Of a DNA stretch of 64,000 nt, positions 40,353 through 50,048 are shown piece by piece; position 1 is the first letter of the stretch, and each line of letters opens with the position of its first letter. The stretch spans positions 22,653 through 86,652 of the forward strand of contig CANRND010000006.1 in assembly GCA_947631905.1 (NCBI GenBank), in the 5' to 3' direction. The notes beneath the pieces were generated by a model, which searched no databases, was not told where the DNA came from, and saw only the letters and a program-made list of their open reading frames with translations. The position numbers and the translations under genes are program-made. This DNA is from an uncultured Clostridia bacterium (GTDB taxonomy: Bacteria; Bacillota; Clostridia; Christensenellales; Borkfalkiaceae).

Positions 40353-41147
40353 CTATTCTTCCACGTTCTTCCACCCGAACACGCCCGGCTCCCATACATT
40401 CGCATCATACTCGGAGATCCATTTTTGCCCATTGTGTGTCACCTTGTCTCCCTTTTTGTAAGTGTCAAAAGAGCTGATAGGTTGAGACCATTTAGGGTAT
40501 CCCTCACGCGGGTCGCCAACCTTTTTCCAAAGTGAAGCGGTCACGTCGGGGGTCCAATCGGCTTGCGAGGTATGCCCGCTGATACACCGATACAGCGCGC
40601 CCTCGTATTCGCGCAAATTTTCCGCCTCATACTTGACGTTCGGTTGCCAAGGGGTAAAGGCATAGACGCATTCCGTCGCTGTCATATCGTCGATTTCTCC
40701 CTTCTCCGCCATTTTTACAAAGGCAATCGAGGCAATCCTCTGCGGAAGGTCTGCTTTCATGGTTGCAACGCGCCGCGCTTCGAGTTCCTCTTCCGAATAC
40801 GGGACATATACTTGAATATCCTCGTACTCGTCCCAAGCCTCTTTCCCCTCTTCCTTTTCGGCTTCGATAAGTTCCTCGTCGTTCCCGACGCGCTTGTCGC
40901 CGATGTAGTAGATTTGAGTGACAACGTAATATTCGTCGACGCTATCTCCGTCATCGCCTTGACGGGTGCGGAGATTGACCTCTTTCCCCTCCCGTTCGAG
41001 CTCCTCTTTTATTTGCTCCACGGTCTTGATGACTTTTTCGGGGATCGCTTCATGATGTTCTTTGAAGAGTTTGTCGGGGCGCAAACGGCCCTTTTCAAGG
41101 TCGGGGTCAAAAAGTTCCTGTGTTTTCTCTTCGTTAAAAATTCTCAT
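40353..41147 (-). CDS. phage tail accessory protein with chitin-binding-type C-terminus
   Basis: From MRIFNEEKTQELFDPDLEKG the protein is 264 residues. The N-terminal half is acidic and helical and resembles small proteins encoded after fibre genes. The C-terminal half contains two carbohydrate-binding-type repeats, FTPWQPNVKYEAENLREYEG and SFDTYKKGDKVTHNGQKWIS, similar to CBM5/12 modules (aromatic W-x-x-x-x-Y-x-x-G-D pattern). It probably decorates the tail or helps bind a cell-wall glycan. GGAGGAG lies six bases before the ATG. Confidence 0.65.
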   Translation of the reverse strand: MRIFNEEKTQELFDPDLEKGRLRPDKLFKEHHEAIPEKVIKTVEQIKEELEREGKEVNLRTRQGDDGDSVDEYYVVTQIYYIGDKRVGNDEELIEAEKEEGKEAWDEYEDIQVYVPYSEEELEARRVATMKADLPQRIASIAFVKMAEKGEIDDMTATECVYAFTPWQPNVKYEAENLREYEGALYRCISGHTSQADWTPDVTASLWKKVGDPREGYPKWSQPISSFDTYKKGDKVTHNGQKWISEYDANVWEPGVFGWKNVEE

Positions 41148-44100
41148 GCTGTTCTCCTCCATGCGTAAAGAGTTTGATAGGCTGGCATTATATTAAATGC
41201 TTTTCCACCACCCACAGATTGTACCGTCGGGATCCAGCGACCACTGCTTGATGTATTATTGTGCGGAGGGATCCCAGATCCATAAGTTGTATTTCCGCTT
41301 CCTGTGGTATACGGCTCGTTTATATCGTGCGTGTGTTTTGGCAATTCATCGATTGTTAGTGTGTGCGTATTACTTCCGCCCGTGCTTGTCCCTGCGTTAA
41401 AGTAAGGAAAGCGTCCCGTGATCGCAGTCCAAGAACCGCCGAACCTGCTTGCGGGTGATGTGCTGTTATAGGAGATATAAACGCTTCCGATAGGATAAAC
41501 CTTGTCAAGAAGATCTTCTAAAAGAGCAAACGTGCCAGAGGTGGTAGGGAAACTGAGTGCGTTTCCCGCAGAAGAACCACTTGCCCCGTATTTCAAAAAG
41601 GCGATGCCACTCGAGGTAAAAATGGCCGCTGTTTCGTTCGGAGCTGCACCGAGTTGTATGCTTTTTCCGGATATGGTGGTTTGACCCTTGTCTGCTGAGA
41701 ACTCTCCCACACGCACGGGGAGAGAAAAGGTTTTCGCCCCGCCTATTGTTTCTGCCCCAGCATTCGAGACATATCCATTAAGGTCGCTTGTTGTTGCTAC
41801 ATCGGGTTTTCCTGTAATATCTTTCCAAGAATAGCTCGGTTTTGAACTCGAGTTTACCCAAGACGGTTTTTCCGTGATGTCGCCCCAAGCATAGCTGGTT
41901 GGAATGGAAGGCTTGTTTAAGAGATCATTGTAGTCCCCGCTTGTCGCTACTTCGGCGAAATCGGGTTTCCCAGTGAGGTCGCTGTAATTGCCGCTGAAAT
42001 CCGATGTCCCCGCGCCGAGGTTTGTCCGTGCTTGTCGCTTTTGTGTAGTTGTAAGATATTGTGAGGTATAAAGCACCGCCGCCGGCTTATTCAATAAGTC
42101 GTTGTAGTCTCCGACGAATACTTTCTTCATGTTGGCGACGGTTATTTTCTTCCCCTCGCCGACACTCTGATCATTGAAAATCATCGTATCGTCGTCGGCA
42201 AGCGTCGTCTCTGCGGCTAATGGATCGGCGAGATTATGTACTGCGGCAGCGGCGGTTCCTGCGCCCGTACCGCCCTTTGCGATGGGAACGATAACAGCTT
42301 TGAGGAAGTTTACGGGGTCGGGATTTTCTTTCTGCCCGTCATTCGTCCATGAGATCGTCCCGTCGGGCGTGACGTGCGGCGTGAAAGTAGTCCCGTCGCT
42401 CCCAGCTGTTCCGTCCTTGCCTGCGGGACCGACACCACCATCCTTTCCCGGACGACCCTGCGGCCCCATGATATTGACGGGGGACGGATTTTCTTTCTGC
42501 CCGTCATTCGTCCACGACAAAATACCCTCGTCGCTCACGGAAGGTGTAAACGTCGTTCCGTCTTTCCCATCTTCCCCGTCCGCGCCGTGTTCGCCTTGGG
42601 CGTGAACGCCCGTATTGTAATCTCCAAGATACCAATCGCCGTCCTCGCTGATGCGCGGCATATTCTTCTTCCGAGCTTCTTCCGCCTGGACACGAAGCAC
42701 TTCGGCGTCCGCGCGCTTTTTTTCTTCCGCCGCCCGTGTTGCCTCCGCTTTGGCGCGATCTTCCTCGGCTTTTACCCGTGCCGCCTCTTCGTCCGCACGG
42801 GCTTCCTCTGCGGTTTTACGGGCATTTTCTGCGGTTACGCGGAAGTTTTCGGCGTCTGCGCGCTTCTCTTCTTCCGCCGCCCGTGTTGCCTCCGCGAGTG
42901 CTCTTGCATCTTCTGCTTTGACGCGCTCCTCTTCCGCCGCGCGGCGCGCTTTTTCCGCTTCGGCATTGACGCCTTCGGAATTTGCGCGATCATATTCCGC
43001 CTGGACGCGAGCTGCTTCGGCTGCCTCTCTCGCCGCTTCCGCCTGTGCGCGTATGGTCTCCGCCTCAGAACGCGAATCCTCGTCTTGATCTCTCGCATTC
43101 TCCGCCTCGACGCGGGCGTCCTCGGCGGTTTTTCGGTCGTTTTCTGCGGTTACGCGAGACGCTTCGGCGGTCGCCCTTGCTTCCTCCGCCGATGCACGGA
43201 GAGCTTCGGCATCTTCCCGCGCTTTTTCTGCCGCTTTCCGAACTTCTTCCTCCTCGGCACGTTCCTTCTCTTCCTCTATGCGGGCATTCTCCGCCGCCTC
43301 ACGGGCTTTTTCCGCGAGATCGCGCGCTTCTTCCGCCTGGACGCGAAGCGCTTCGGCTGCTTCTCTCGCCGCTTCCGCCTGTGCGCGTAGGGCCTCCGCC
43401 GTGGCGCGATCTTCCTCGGCTTTTACCCGTGCCGCCTCTTCGGTCGCACGGGCTTCCTCTGCGGTATTACGGGCGTTTTCTGCGGTTGCGCGGATGGCTT
43501 CGCTATCTTCCCGCGCTTTTTCGGAAGCGGCGCGGATCGTTTCCGCATCTTCTCTCGCCGTTTCCGCCGCCGCCCGCGCGCTTTCCGCTTCCGCACGGGC
43601 TTCCTCTGCTTTCACTCTCTCATTTTCCGCCTGGACTCGAAGAGCCTCCGAATTTGCGCGTTTGTTATATTCTTCGGCGCGAGCGTTCTCTGCCTCAACG
43701 CGAGCCTCCTCTTCGGTCGCGCGAGCTTCCTCTGCCGATGCACGGAGAGCTTCGGCATCTTCCCGCGCTTTCTCTGCCGTTTCCCGAGCTTCTTCCTCCT
43801 CGGCACGTTCCTTCTCTTCCTCTATGCGGGCATTTTCGGCTTCGATACGAGCCTCTTCGGCAGTCTTGCGAGCTTCCTCTGCCGATGCACGGAGGACTTC
43901 TGCATCTTCCCGCGCTTTCTCCGCTTCGACGCGCTTCTCTTCCGCATTTGCGCGTTTGTTATATTCTTCGGCGCGGGCGTTCTCCGCCGTCGCTCTCTCG
44001 CTTTCCGCCTGGACGCGAAGAGCCTCTCCATCGGCACGGGCTTTTTCCGCGAGATCGCGTGCGTCCTCTGCGGTCTTCCGAGCCGCTTCCGCGAACTCTC

Positions 44101-44860
44101 GCGCGCTTTCCGCCTCCGTACGGGCTTCCTCTGCTTTCACTCTCTCATTTTCCGCCTGGACGCGAAGAGCCTCCGCTTCGATGCGCCCATCTTCCGCCGT
44201 CACCCGAGCCGCCTCTTCGGTCGCGCGATCTTCCTCAGCGGTTTTACGGGCTTCCTCCGCCTGAGTGCGGGCTTTTTCTGCGAGATCGCGGGCGTCCTCC
44301 GCCTGAGCGCGGGCTTTTTCTGCGAGCGTCCGAGCCTCTTCCTCCGCCTGGCGGACATTCTCCGCTTCGGCGCGCTTCTCTTCCGCCGCCACCCGAGCCG
44401 CTTCGACTTCTTGCCGCTTCTCTTCCTCTTTCGCAAGATCACCAAAAAGCTCTTGAATGACGTCATACTCATCTTTCCCGATGAGTTCCGAGTTCGGAAC
44501 GGTTACTTTGACGACGCGGATATAAAAATAAAAAGAGGAGATGATTTGCTCATCTTCCCCGTTGTATAGAACGCATTCCGCCGTGGCGCGCCCGACGGCT
44601 GCAAGGGCTTGACTTTTGAGGCGGACGACGATTTTTCCGTCCACGACGTCCGCACGCAAAACAATCGGTTCGCAGTCGGGACGGCGTATTCTTACGAGTA
44701 CATGATCCACGCCGACGGTGATGGGGTCGAGTGGGAAATATTCCCCGTTTTTCAAGAGCGTCACTTCGACGATGCGCCCCGTGTCGTGCTGTTTCATGTC
44801 GATTTGCTTGATCGGCTCGGCGCGCTCGATCTCCACCGATAATTTGTGAGTAATCGTCAT
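41144..44860 (-). CDS. giant phage fibre: BppU-like head, long coiled coil, collagen-like part, collar tip
   Basis: The 1238 residues have four zones. Residues 1-125 resemble the N-terminal domain of baseplate upper proteins (LSVEIERAEPIKQIDMKQHD, then DGKIVVRLKSQAL). Residues about 135-730 are an uninterrupted Ala/Glu/Arg coiled coil built from units such as ARKTAEEARAEAEN. Residues about 757-830 have collagen-like Gly-x-y runs (GPQGRPGKDGG) and a duplicated TTFTP...SWTNDGQKENP unit. The C-terminus (about 1100-1238) has the tail-collar signature YPIGSVYIS, FGGSWTAITGRF and HTHDI. It is probably the trimeric receptor-binding fibre. Confidence 0.85.
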   Translation of the reverse strand: MTITHKLSVEIERAEPIKQIDMKQHDTGRIVEVTLLKNGEYFPLDPITVGVDHVLVRIRRPDCEPIVLRADVVDGKIVVRLKSQALAAVGRATAECVLYNGEDEQIISSFYFYIRVVKVTVPNSELIGKDEYDVIQELFGDLAKEEEKRQEVEAARVAAEEKRAEAENVRQAEEEARTLAEKARAQAEDARDLAEKARTQAEEARKTAEEDRATEEAARVTAEDGRIEAEALRVQAENERVKAEEARTEAESAREFAEAARKTAEDARDLAEKARADGEALRVQAESERATAENARAEEYNKRANAEEKRVEAEKAREDAEVLRASAEEARKTAEEARIEAENARIEEEKERAEEEEARETAEKAREDAEALRASAEEARATEEEARVEAENARAEEYNKRANSEALRVQAENERVKAEEARAEAESARAAAETAREDAETIRAASEKAREDSEAIRATAENARNTAEEARATEEAARVKAEEDRATAEALRAQAEAAREAAEALRVQAEEARDLAEKAREAAENARIEEEKERAEEEEVRKAAEKAREDAEALRASAEEARATAEASRVTAENDRKTAEDARVEAENARDQDEDSRSEAETIRAQAEAAREAAEAARVQAEYDRANSEGVNAEAEKARRAAEEERVKAEDARALAEATRAAEEEKRADAENFRVTAENARKTAEEARADEEAARVKAEEDRAKAEATRAAEEKKRADAEVLRVQAEEARKKNMPRISEDGDWYLGDYNTGVHAQGEHGADGEDGKDGTTFTPSVSDEGILSWTNDGQKENPSPVNIMGPQGRPGKDGGVGPAGKDGTAGSDGTTFTPHVTPDGTISWTNDGQKENPDPVNFLKAVIVPIAKGGTGAGTAAAAVHNLADPLAAETTLADDDTMIFNDQSVGEGKKITVANMKKVFVGDYNDLLNKPAAVLYTSQYLTTTQKRQARTNLGAGTSDFSGNYSDLTGKPDFAEVATSGDYNDLLNKPSIPTSYAWGDITEKPSWVNSSSKPSYSWKDITGKPDVATTSDLNGYVSNAGAETIGGAKTFSLPVRVGEFSADKGQTTISGKSIQLGAAPNETAAIFTSSGIAFLKYGASGSSAGNALSFPTTSGTFALLEDLLDKVYPIGSVYISYNSTSPASRFGGSWTAITGRFPYFNAGTSTGGSNTHTLTIDELPKHTHDINEPYTTGSGNTTYGSGIPPHNNTSSSGRWIPTVQSVGGGKAFNIMPAYQTLYAWRRTA
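42660..44440. repeat. coiled-coil-coding tandem repeat
   Basis: Within the fibre gene, short units of 21-42 bases coding Ala-Glu-rich heptads recur with small changes. Phrases such as GCGCGATCTTCCTC and TTTTCCGCGAGATCGCG appear many times. The region gives long false reading frames on the other strand. Such arrays allow length change by recombination. Confidence 0.75.
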
Positions 44861-45213
44861 ATCGTTTCTCCCTTCTTTACAAGCTCGCGGAGTGCGAACG
44901 TCTCGCGCGGCGTGACGGTGAGCTTCGAGAGTTCTTCTTCTGTGAAGCTCTTCAATTCGAGTTCGATCTCCGTCTGTTCGAGTTCATTCATTTTCTCCCT
45001 GTACTTTTCGACGGGAATCGCTACGCCGCCGCCTTCCTTTTCCGTTGTGAGTTCTTCGCGGATTTCCGCCGCCTTCTTTTGATGGAATGGGATCACCTCT
45101 CTCTCAATCTGCTCGACGGTCGAGAAAATCTTTTGCCCGAGAGCGTAATCCACGCGGGCATCAAAATTTTCCGCGAGAGCTGCGTGAATAAGTAAAGCAA
45201 TTCCGATTTTCAT
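44857..45213 (-). CDS. phage tail-associated protein of unknown function (DUF1617-like)
   Basis: The 118 residues are largely helical: KIGIALLIHAALAENFDARV at the start, EQIEREVIPFHQKKAAEIREEL in the middle and FTEEELSKLTVTPRETFALREL at the end. Size, placement between the tail-tip and fibre genes and overall pattern recall DUF1617 phage proteins. The match is by eye and weak. The stop overlaps the fibre start by four bases. Confidence 0.6.
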   Translation of the reverse strand: MKIGIALLIHAALAENFDARVDYALGQKIFSTVEQIEREVIPFHQKKAAEIREELTTEKEGGGVAIPVEKYREKMNELEQTEIELELKSFTEEELSKLTVTPRETFALRELVKKGETI

Positions 45214-45214
45214 T

Positions 45215-47509
45215 TCATTCCTCCGCTCGTTTTGCGAGCTTTTTTTCCAATGCTTGAATTTTCATGACGCAAAGCGCGATGAGTTCCGAATATCGGAGCG
45301 CGCAGACGCCCTCGGAAGACCGCTCGAATGCCGCCATTTCCTTTGTTGTGAGTCCCGCGGCGAGGATCGCTTCCTCGACTTCCTGGGCGATGAAACCAGT
45401 ATGAAATCTCCCCGACGTCCCGTCATTGTATTTGAAGCGGCGCGGACGGAGAGCGTCGAAGATGCCGGAATATCTCTCGTCAAGGTCTTCGATCGTGTTC
45501 TTCCTGTTCGCGTCCGAAGTGATCGCCTCGCCCGAGGAGAGCGTCCACGTTCCGCCGAGCGTTCCGTCGTGCGCAAAGATCATCGCCCGAGACGTCAACG
45601 TACTCGGGTCGTACCATAGCTGAATGTATCCTCCTATGAATGATGCGTATTCGTCTGTCGCGCAGGCAATTTGAATTTCTCTATTTGCGACGATTTCGTA
45701 CCCGTAACGTCCGCTTTCGCGCCTCATGTAAAGGGTTCTTCTAAAATCGTCTTCGTTCCATTTTGACGAGAGCGTAATGCCGTTTCTTCCTATATCGCAA
45801 GACGCGGAATCCTGGTATAAGCCGCTTCCATACGAATACGACGAATAGAATCCCGAATCTGTATATGTCGATTGTTGCGTCCAGCCTTGCGCGTCCACGC
45901 CTCCGAGCTTCATCGTACCCTTTGTGATTTGCACGTTCCCATTCTTATCGACGATGAAGCCTCCGCCGACGTTCACCCCGTCTGAGCCTATATAGACGCC
46001 AGCCGTCTTTCCTTCAAGCGAATTTAGATCGGAATAGATATAATTCTCGGTGATCGTGAGGCCTCCGATCTTCCCCGTCGTCGCCTCGATGCGCCCTGCG
46101 CAGAAAAGCCCGTCCTTCGTGATTTCGAGTACTTTCTTCCCGTTCGCCGTGAAGGTCGCACCGTCCGCCGTCAAAGAATAAGCGAAGGAGCGCGTTTCGC
46201 CCGCGGTCTTCGTCGCATATGTCTCGGAAACGCTCATTAAAATCTCGTCTGCGCTTTGCGAGATGAGAGATGTGATTTGCTCCTCGGATTGTTTCGCCCG
46301 CGAGACTTCCGCTGTAATGCGTCCCGCCTCGACGAGAAGCCGCGCGAAGGTATTCTCCGCCTCCGCCTTTGCCGCCGTGACGCTTTGCGTAATGCTCTTC
46401 ACAGTATCCGCGAAATTTGCCTTCGGCGTCCCGAGTTCAATGCTCAAATACCTTTCCGAGAGGGCGTCATAAACCGTTTTCACGACTTTTGCGGACGCCT
46501 TCACGCCCAGCGGCTCGAAGTAGACGCTTACCTCGTCGCATAGCTTCACACGCTCCAGCGCGGCGATGCCCTTGTATTCTTCCGTCTGCCAAAGAGCGAC
46601 GAATGAAACGGAGATATTCACCTCGGGAGCGGTAAGTCCGTATTCTTTGATATACGCCTCCGCCTTCTCCCGAAGGGCGTCGGCGGTGTATTCTTCTTCC
46701 TGCTCAAATTCGCCCGAGAGATCGAGCATTAAAACGCGCGTATGCCCGACGGAAGACGTCGGAAGTTCTATGACGTTCTCGGGGAGCGTGATTTTCTCCG
46801 CTTCCTCCTCGCCCGCCTGTCCGTCTTCCGTCGTCGTGGTCTTCGTTCGGATCGCATAGGGGAAAACGTGCGTATAGCAATTCGCAATATTTTCTTCCTG
46901 TTTGAAATCGGTGAGATTTTTCCCATAGCGGAGGATCACACCTCTATTCTCACCCCGATGCGCCCATAGATGCACGTCGAAATTGTCAAATTCAAATTCC
47001 CCGCCCCATGTGTCGAGAATGCTTCCCTCGATGCCGCCAAGCATGGAACGTATTCCGCAAGGCGTCACGACTTCCGTCGTGTTTGGCGTCATAATGTCGC
47101 TGTATGCCTCAAATTCATGCGATAGCGGACACATATTGAGGACGGCGCGCATCGCCGCCTGGGCGGTCGTCAAAGCACGATGCGCTGTGAACCCGTTGAC
47201 GGGGAGATTGATGAGATCGTACGAGATATGTTCCGCGCTGTACGTCGTGATCCCGTTGATCGTCTTCCCGATTTTGTAGACGCGGAAGAGCTGTGGATTC
47301 CCTCCGTCGGCTGCGATTGCCTTGAAAATCGCCCCGTTGACGAGTTCGGAATAGAGCCTCCCCGTCGTCGGATATTGAAGCTCCGCCTCAAATACGCCGT
47401 TCCGCTCTTCGGTGATTTCGCACTTCACGCATTCCGTGAGAAATCCAAGTCCGTTTGTCGTCGCGGTTTCCGTCTTGTTCGCGGTTTTTTTATAGAGAAT
47501 CGGCGTCAT
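45215..47509 (-). CDS. phage tail-tip protein with C-terminal S74 chaperone domain
   Basis: From MTPILYKKTANKTETATTNG the protein is 764 residues. The first half matches the prophage endopeptidase tail / siphovirus ReN family (TECVKCEITEERNGVFEAELQYP; HISYDLINLPVNGF). A beta-rich shaft follows (GLFCAGRIEATTGKIGGLTI). The end is a peptidase S74 intramolecular chaperone with SDANRKNTIEDLDERYSGIF and FIAQEVEEAI, which trimerises fibres and then cuts itself off. The combination of tail-tip and S74 in one chain fits a trimeric tail-tip fibre. Confidence 0.85.
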   Translation of the reverse strand: MTPILYKKTANKTETATTNGLGFLTECVKCEITEERNGVFEAELQYPTTGRLYSELVNGAIFKAIAADGGNPQLFRVYKIGKTINGITTYSAEHISYDLINLPVNGFTAHRALTTAQAAMRAVLNMCPLSHEFEAYSDIMTPNTTEVVTPCGIRSMLGGIEGSILDTWGGEFEFDNFDVHLWAHRGENRGVILRYGKNLTDFKQEENIANCYTHVFPYAIRTKTTTTEDGQAGEEEAEKITLPENVIELPTSSVGHTRVLMLDLSGEFEQEEEYTADALREKAEAYIKEYGLTAPEVNISVSFVALWQTEEYKGIAALERVKLCDEVSVYFEPLGVKASAKVVKTVYDALSERYLSIELGTPKANFADTVKSITQSVTAAKAEAENTFARLLVEAGRITAEVSRAKQSEEQITSLISQSADEILMSVSETYATKTAGETRSFAYSLTADGATFTANGKKVLEITKDGLFCAGRIEATTGKIGGLTITENYIYSDLNSLEGKTAGVYIGSDGVNVGGGFIVDKNGNVQITKGTMKLGGVDAQGWTQQSTYTDSGFYSSYSYGSGLYQDSASCDIGRNGITLSSKWNEDDFRRTLYMRRESGRYGYEIVANREIQIACATDEYASFIGGYIQLWYDPSTLTSRAMIFAHDGTLGGTWTLSSGEAITSDANRKNTIEDLDERYSGIFDALRPRRFKYNDGTSGRFHTGFIAQEVEEAILAAGLTTKEMAAFERSSEGVCALRYSELIALCVMKIQALEKKLAKRAEE

Positions 47510-48213
47510 AATGTCCTCCAACGCGGGATCATATACACGCTCGCGCTCCCCGTCCACGAAATCACATTTGAGCCGGGCGAGAGCGTCGGGAAGGAGAGGA
47601 AATTCGCCTTTGCGTTTTCGTTCGACGTTCCTTTGTGAACATCTTGAATTTCCGAATCGAGTTCAATATACCCGTTCACGGAAGAGAGCGGATATTGCAC
47701 GCCGTTGACCGTCAAGACGATGCTTCCGCTCCCCACGATGCGGAAATATGGCTCTGACGAAAAAGCCTCTGCATTCGTCACCGTGCCGCCATTTGTCAAA
47801 GCCCTCTCCGTTTGCCCTGCCTCGGAATAGCGGAAGGGCTTACTGTTAAATTCGACGGTAAAAATGCCGTCTTGAAATTTGTTTTGCGTGATCTTGATTT
47901 CCGATAGGATCGCCGCGAGGCGGAAATATCCCGTGTCGTATGTGTCCGCCAGCTTCCGATATGTCTTCCCGCGGGAAGCGAGGGCGGCGCGAATTTTCCG
48001 AGCCGCCGCCTCAAAATCCGTCGTCAAGATTGCGCAAGTATAGGAAATTTTTCCGTTCTTCCACCGCCCGTTGTCGATCAAGAGATCGCCGCTCCGCCCG
48101 GGGACGGTTTGCGCCGTCACGTCGGGAGATGCGGAGGAGAAGACGTCTTTTTTCTGCACATATACGCCAAGATCGGTGAGGGAATTGATCCCGTCGAATG
48201 TAAACGAATTCAT
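47506..48213 (-). CDS. distal tail protein (Dit)
   Basis: The 235 residues match siphovirus tail component / Dit proteins. FTFDGINSLTDLGVYVQKKDVF is at the start, then VPGRSGDLLIDNGRWKNGKISY near residue 38, and a C-terminal galectin-like half with SSEPYFRIVGSGSIVLTVNG. Dit forms the hexameric hub that joins tail tube to tail tip. The gene order tape measure, Dit, tail-tip is canonical. It overlaps both neighbours by four bases. Confidence 0.9.
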   Translation of the reverse strand: MNSFTFDGINSLTDLGVYVQKKDVFSSASPDVTAQTVPGRSGDLLIDNGRWKNGKISYTCAILTTDFEAAARKIRAALASRGKTYRKLADTYDTGYFRLAAILSEIKITQNKFQDGIFTVEFNSKPFRYSEAGQTERALTNGGTVTNAEAFSSEPYFRIVGSGSIVLTVNGVQYPLSSVNGYIELDSEIQDVHKGTSNENAKANFLSFPTLSPGSNVISWTGSASVYMIPRWRTL

Positions 48214-50048
48214 GCTCCTTGCGCCCTCCGCCGCCTGTTGATCGCTTCCTCGACGATTTCCAAAATCCGCGATTTCAAATCGTCAAGCTCTTCCGCACTT
48301 CCGCCGAAATGTTCGATATTAATGTTCACGTCCACGTTGACGTCGCCGCCGCCCGCTTCGGGCTTCTCCTTCTCCGCCGCCTTCGCCGCGAGCATTCTTT
48401 CGTATTCCTCGCTTTCTCCCGCGCGAAGGACGCGCTCGCCTTTGTGAAGGAGTGCGGGGAAATCATCGAACGGCACGCGCTCCATGCCGATGCGGAGGCG
48501 TGGAATGTTGACTTCGGGGATCTTCGGGATCGAAGGAAGGCCCGTCCAATCCCATATTTTGCTCACGCCTTGCGTGATCATGTTGATGAATTTGATGATC
48601 CCGTTCAAGCCCATCTCAAATACCGAAATGAGTCCGTTGAGCGCGCCCTTCCCGACGTTCTTGATGCCTTCCCACATGTTTGAGAAGATGTCTTTGATAT
48701 TTCCCCAGGCGGCTTTCCAATCGCCCGTGAAAATATTCTTTACGAAATCAATGACGAGCTGGAAATGCTTCTTTACGTTCTCGATCACGGAGAGAATGCT
48801 TTGAAATGCCCCCATGAACGATCCCGTCATTGTTCCCGCCGTACTATTCATGACGCCCGTGAGCGGCTTCAAAATCGCGTTCATGAGCGTCGTGAGGATC
48901 GATATAAGCGGCTCTAAAATTCCCGAGATGAGTTTTAATAGAGGCGAGAGGATCGCCGTCGATAGTTCCAAAATCGGCGTGAGAATCGGCGCGATGAGAT
49001 TGAGGATCGGGACGAGAAGATTGAGAAGCTGTATCACGATCGGGAGAACACCCTGCACGAGTTGAATCATCGGCGGTAGGATCGTCTTCAATAGGTCTAT
49101 GATGACGGGGAGAATTGCTCCTATAATCTCCGATATGACGGGCAGAAGGGCGGAGAATAGATCCATGAGAAGCGGAAAAACCTGCTCCGCAAGCTCAAAG
49201 AGCGGGGGAAGCACTTGATCCGCAAGGGCCTCGACGATGGGAGCCGCTTTCTTTATCATGTTTGTGATCGAAGGGAGCTTTTGAATCACCGCATTGAGTA
49301 CTTTATTGATGATCGGAAGCACCGTCCCTCCGAGCTGGGAAACAGCCCCTTTGAGGGATCGCTTCGTTGTATCGACGAGATCGGTGAAATTCACGCCCGC
49401 CTTTATGGTGTCCTCGTTCATCACCATCCCGAGTTCGGACGCTTTATCCTTCAAATCCTCGATCGCCGCGCTCCCGGTGTTGAGCATTGCGGCGAGTGCG
49501 GAAGACTTGTTGCCGAGGAGATCGTTTGCGAGTGCGGTCCGCTCCGCCTCGTCCGTCATATCCGCGAGAGACGCGATCACCGCCTCAAAGACTTCCTCCC
49601 GGCTCTTCCCCGCGAGTTCGTCAACGGAGAGTCCCAGTCGTTCAAATTTAGCGATCGCGCTCTCGCTTCCGTTTTTCGCATCGTCGAGCGTATTCGTCAA
49701 TCGCGCCGTATATGTCGCTAAATTGTCGATGCTCGCTCCGTTTTGCGAAAGTACATAATCCCACTTTTGATAGGCTTCCGAAGAGAAACCGATTTGTTGC
49801 GAACCCTTATCGACTTTATCCGCCGCCGCGGCGGTGGACGATGCCATTTTGTAGAGTCCTGCACCGATCGCTGATGCGGCGGAGACAACCGCCGTCGCCA
49901 TTGCAGCCGCACCCTTCGCAATCGCGGAGAAGGACGTACCCATGCTTTTCCCGCTCGACGATGCTTTTTTGTCCGTCTCTTCAATCGCCGTATTCGCTTT
50001 TTCGTTGTCAATGAATATTGATCCGAAAAGCTGGAAAATGTTAGCCAC
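48210..50048 (-). CDS. phage tail tape measure protein
   Basis: The 612 residues begin ANIFQLFGSIFIDNEKANTAIEETDKKASS, typical of tape measure proteins. Then AIGAGLYKMASSTAAAADKVDKGSQQIGFSSEAYQKWDYVL contains the TP901-type core, followed by DLLGNKSSALAAML. A long hydrophobic stretch (about 260-400) of repeated LLP-I-V-I-D-LL units probably inserts into the host membrane. It sets tail length. It follows the gpG/gpGT genes as usual. Confidence 0.9.
   Translation of the reverse strand: MANIFQLFGSIFIDNEKANTAIEETDKKASSSGKSMGTSFSAIAKGAAAMATAVVSAASAIGAGLYKMASSTAAAADKVDKGSQQIGFSSEAYQKWDYVLSQNGASIDNLATYTARLTNTLDDAKNGSESAIAKFERLGLSVDELAGKSREEVFEAVIASLADMTDEAERTALANDLLGNKSSALAAMLNTGSAAIEDLKDKASELGMVMNEDTIKAGVNFTDLVDTTKRSLKGAVSQLGGTVLPIINKVLNAVIQKLPSITNMIKKAAPIVEALADQVLPPLFELAEQVFPLLMDLFSALLPVISEIIGAILPVIIDLLKTILPPMIQLVQGVLPIVIQLLNLLVPILNLIAPILTPILELSTAILSPLLKLISGILEPLISILTTLMNAILKPLTGVMNSTAGTMTGSFMGAFQSILSVIENVKKHFQLVIDFVKNIFTGDWKAAWGNIKDIFSNMWEGIKNVGKGALNGLISVFEMGLNGIIKFINMITQGVSKIWDWTGLPSIPKIPEVNIPRLRIGMERVPFDDFPALLHKGERVLRAGESEEYERMLAAKAAEKEKPEAGGGDVNVDVNINIEHFGGSAEELDDLKSRILEIVEEAINRRRRAQGA

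Noticed and set aside
42660..44440. Possible CRISPR-like array
   Set aside because: The repeats are degenerate, lie in frame within a coding coiled coil, and have no regular spacer structure.
42374..44460. Long plus-strand open frames (up to 492 codons) opposite the fibre gene
   Set aside because: They are mirror frames of the Ala/Glu-rich coiled-coil repeat, low in complexity and without ribosome binding sites.
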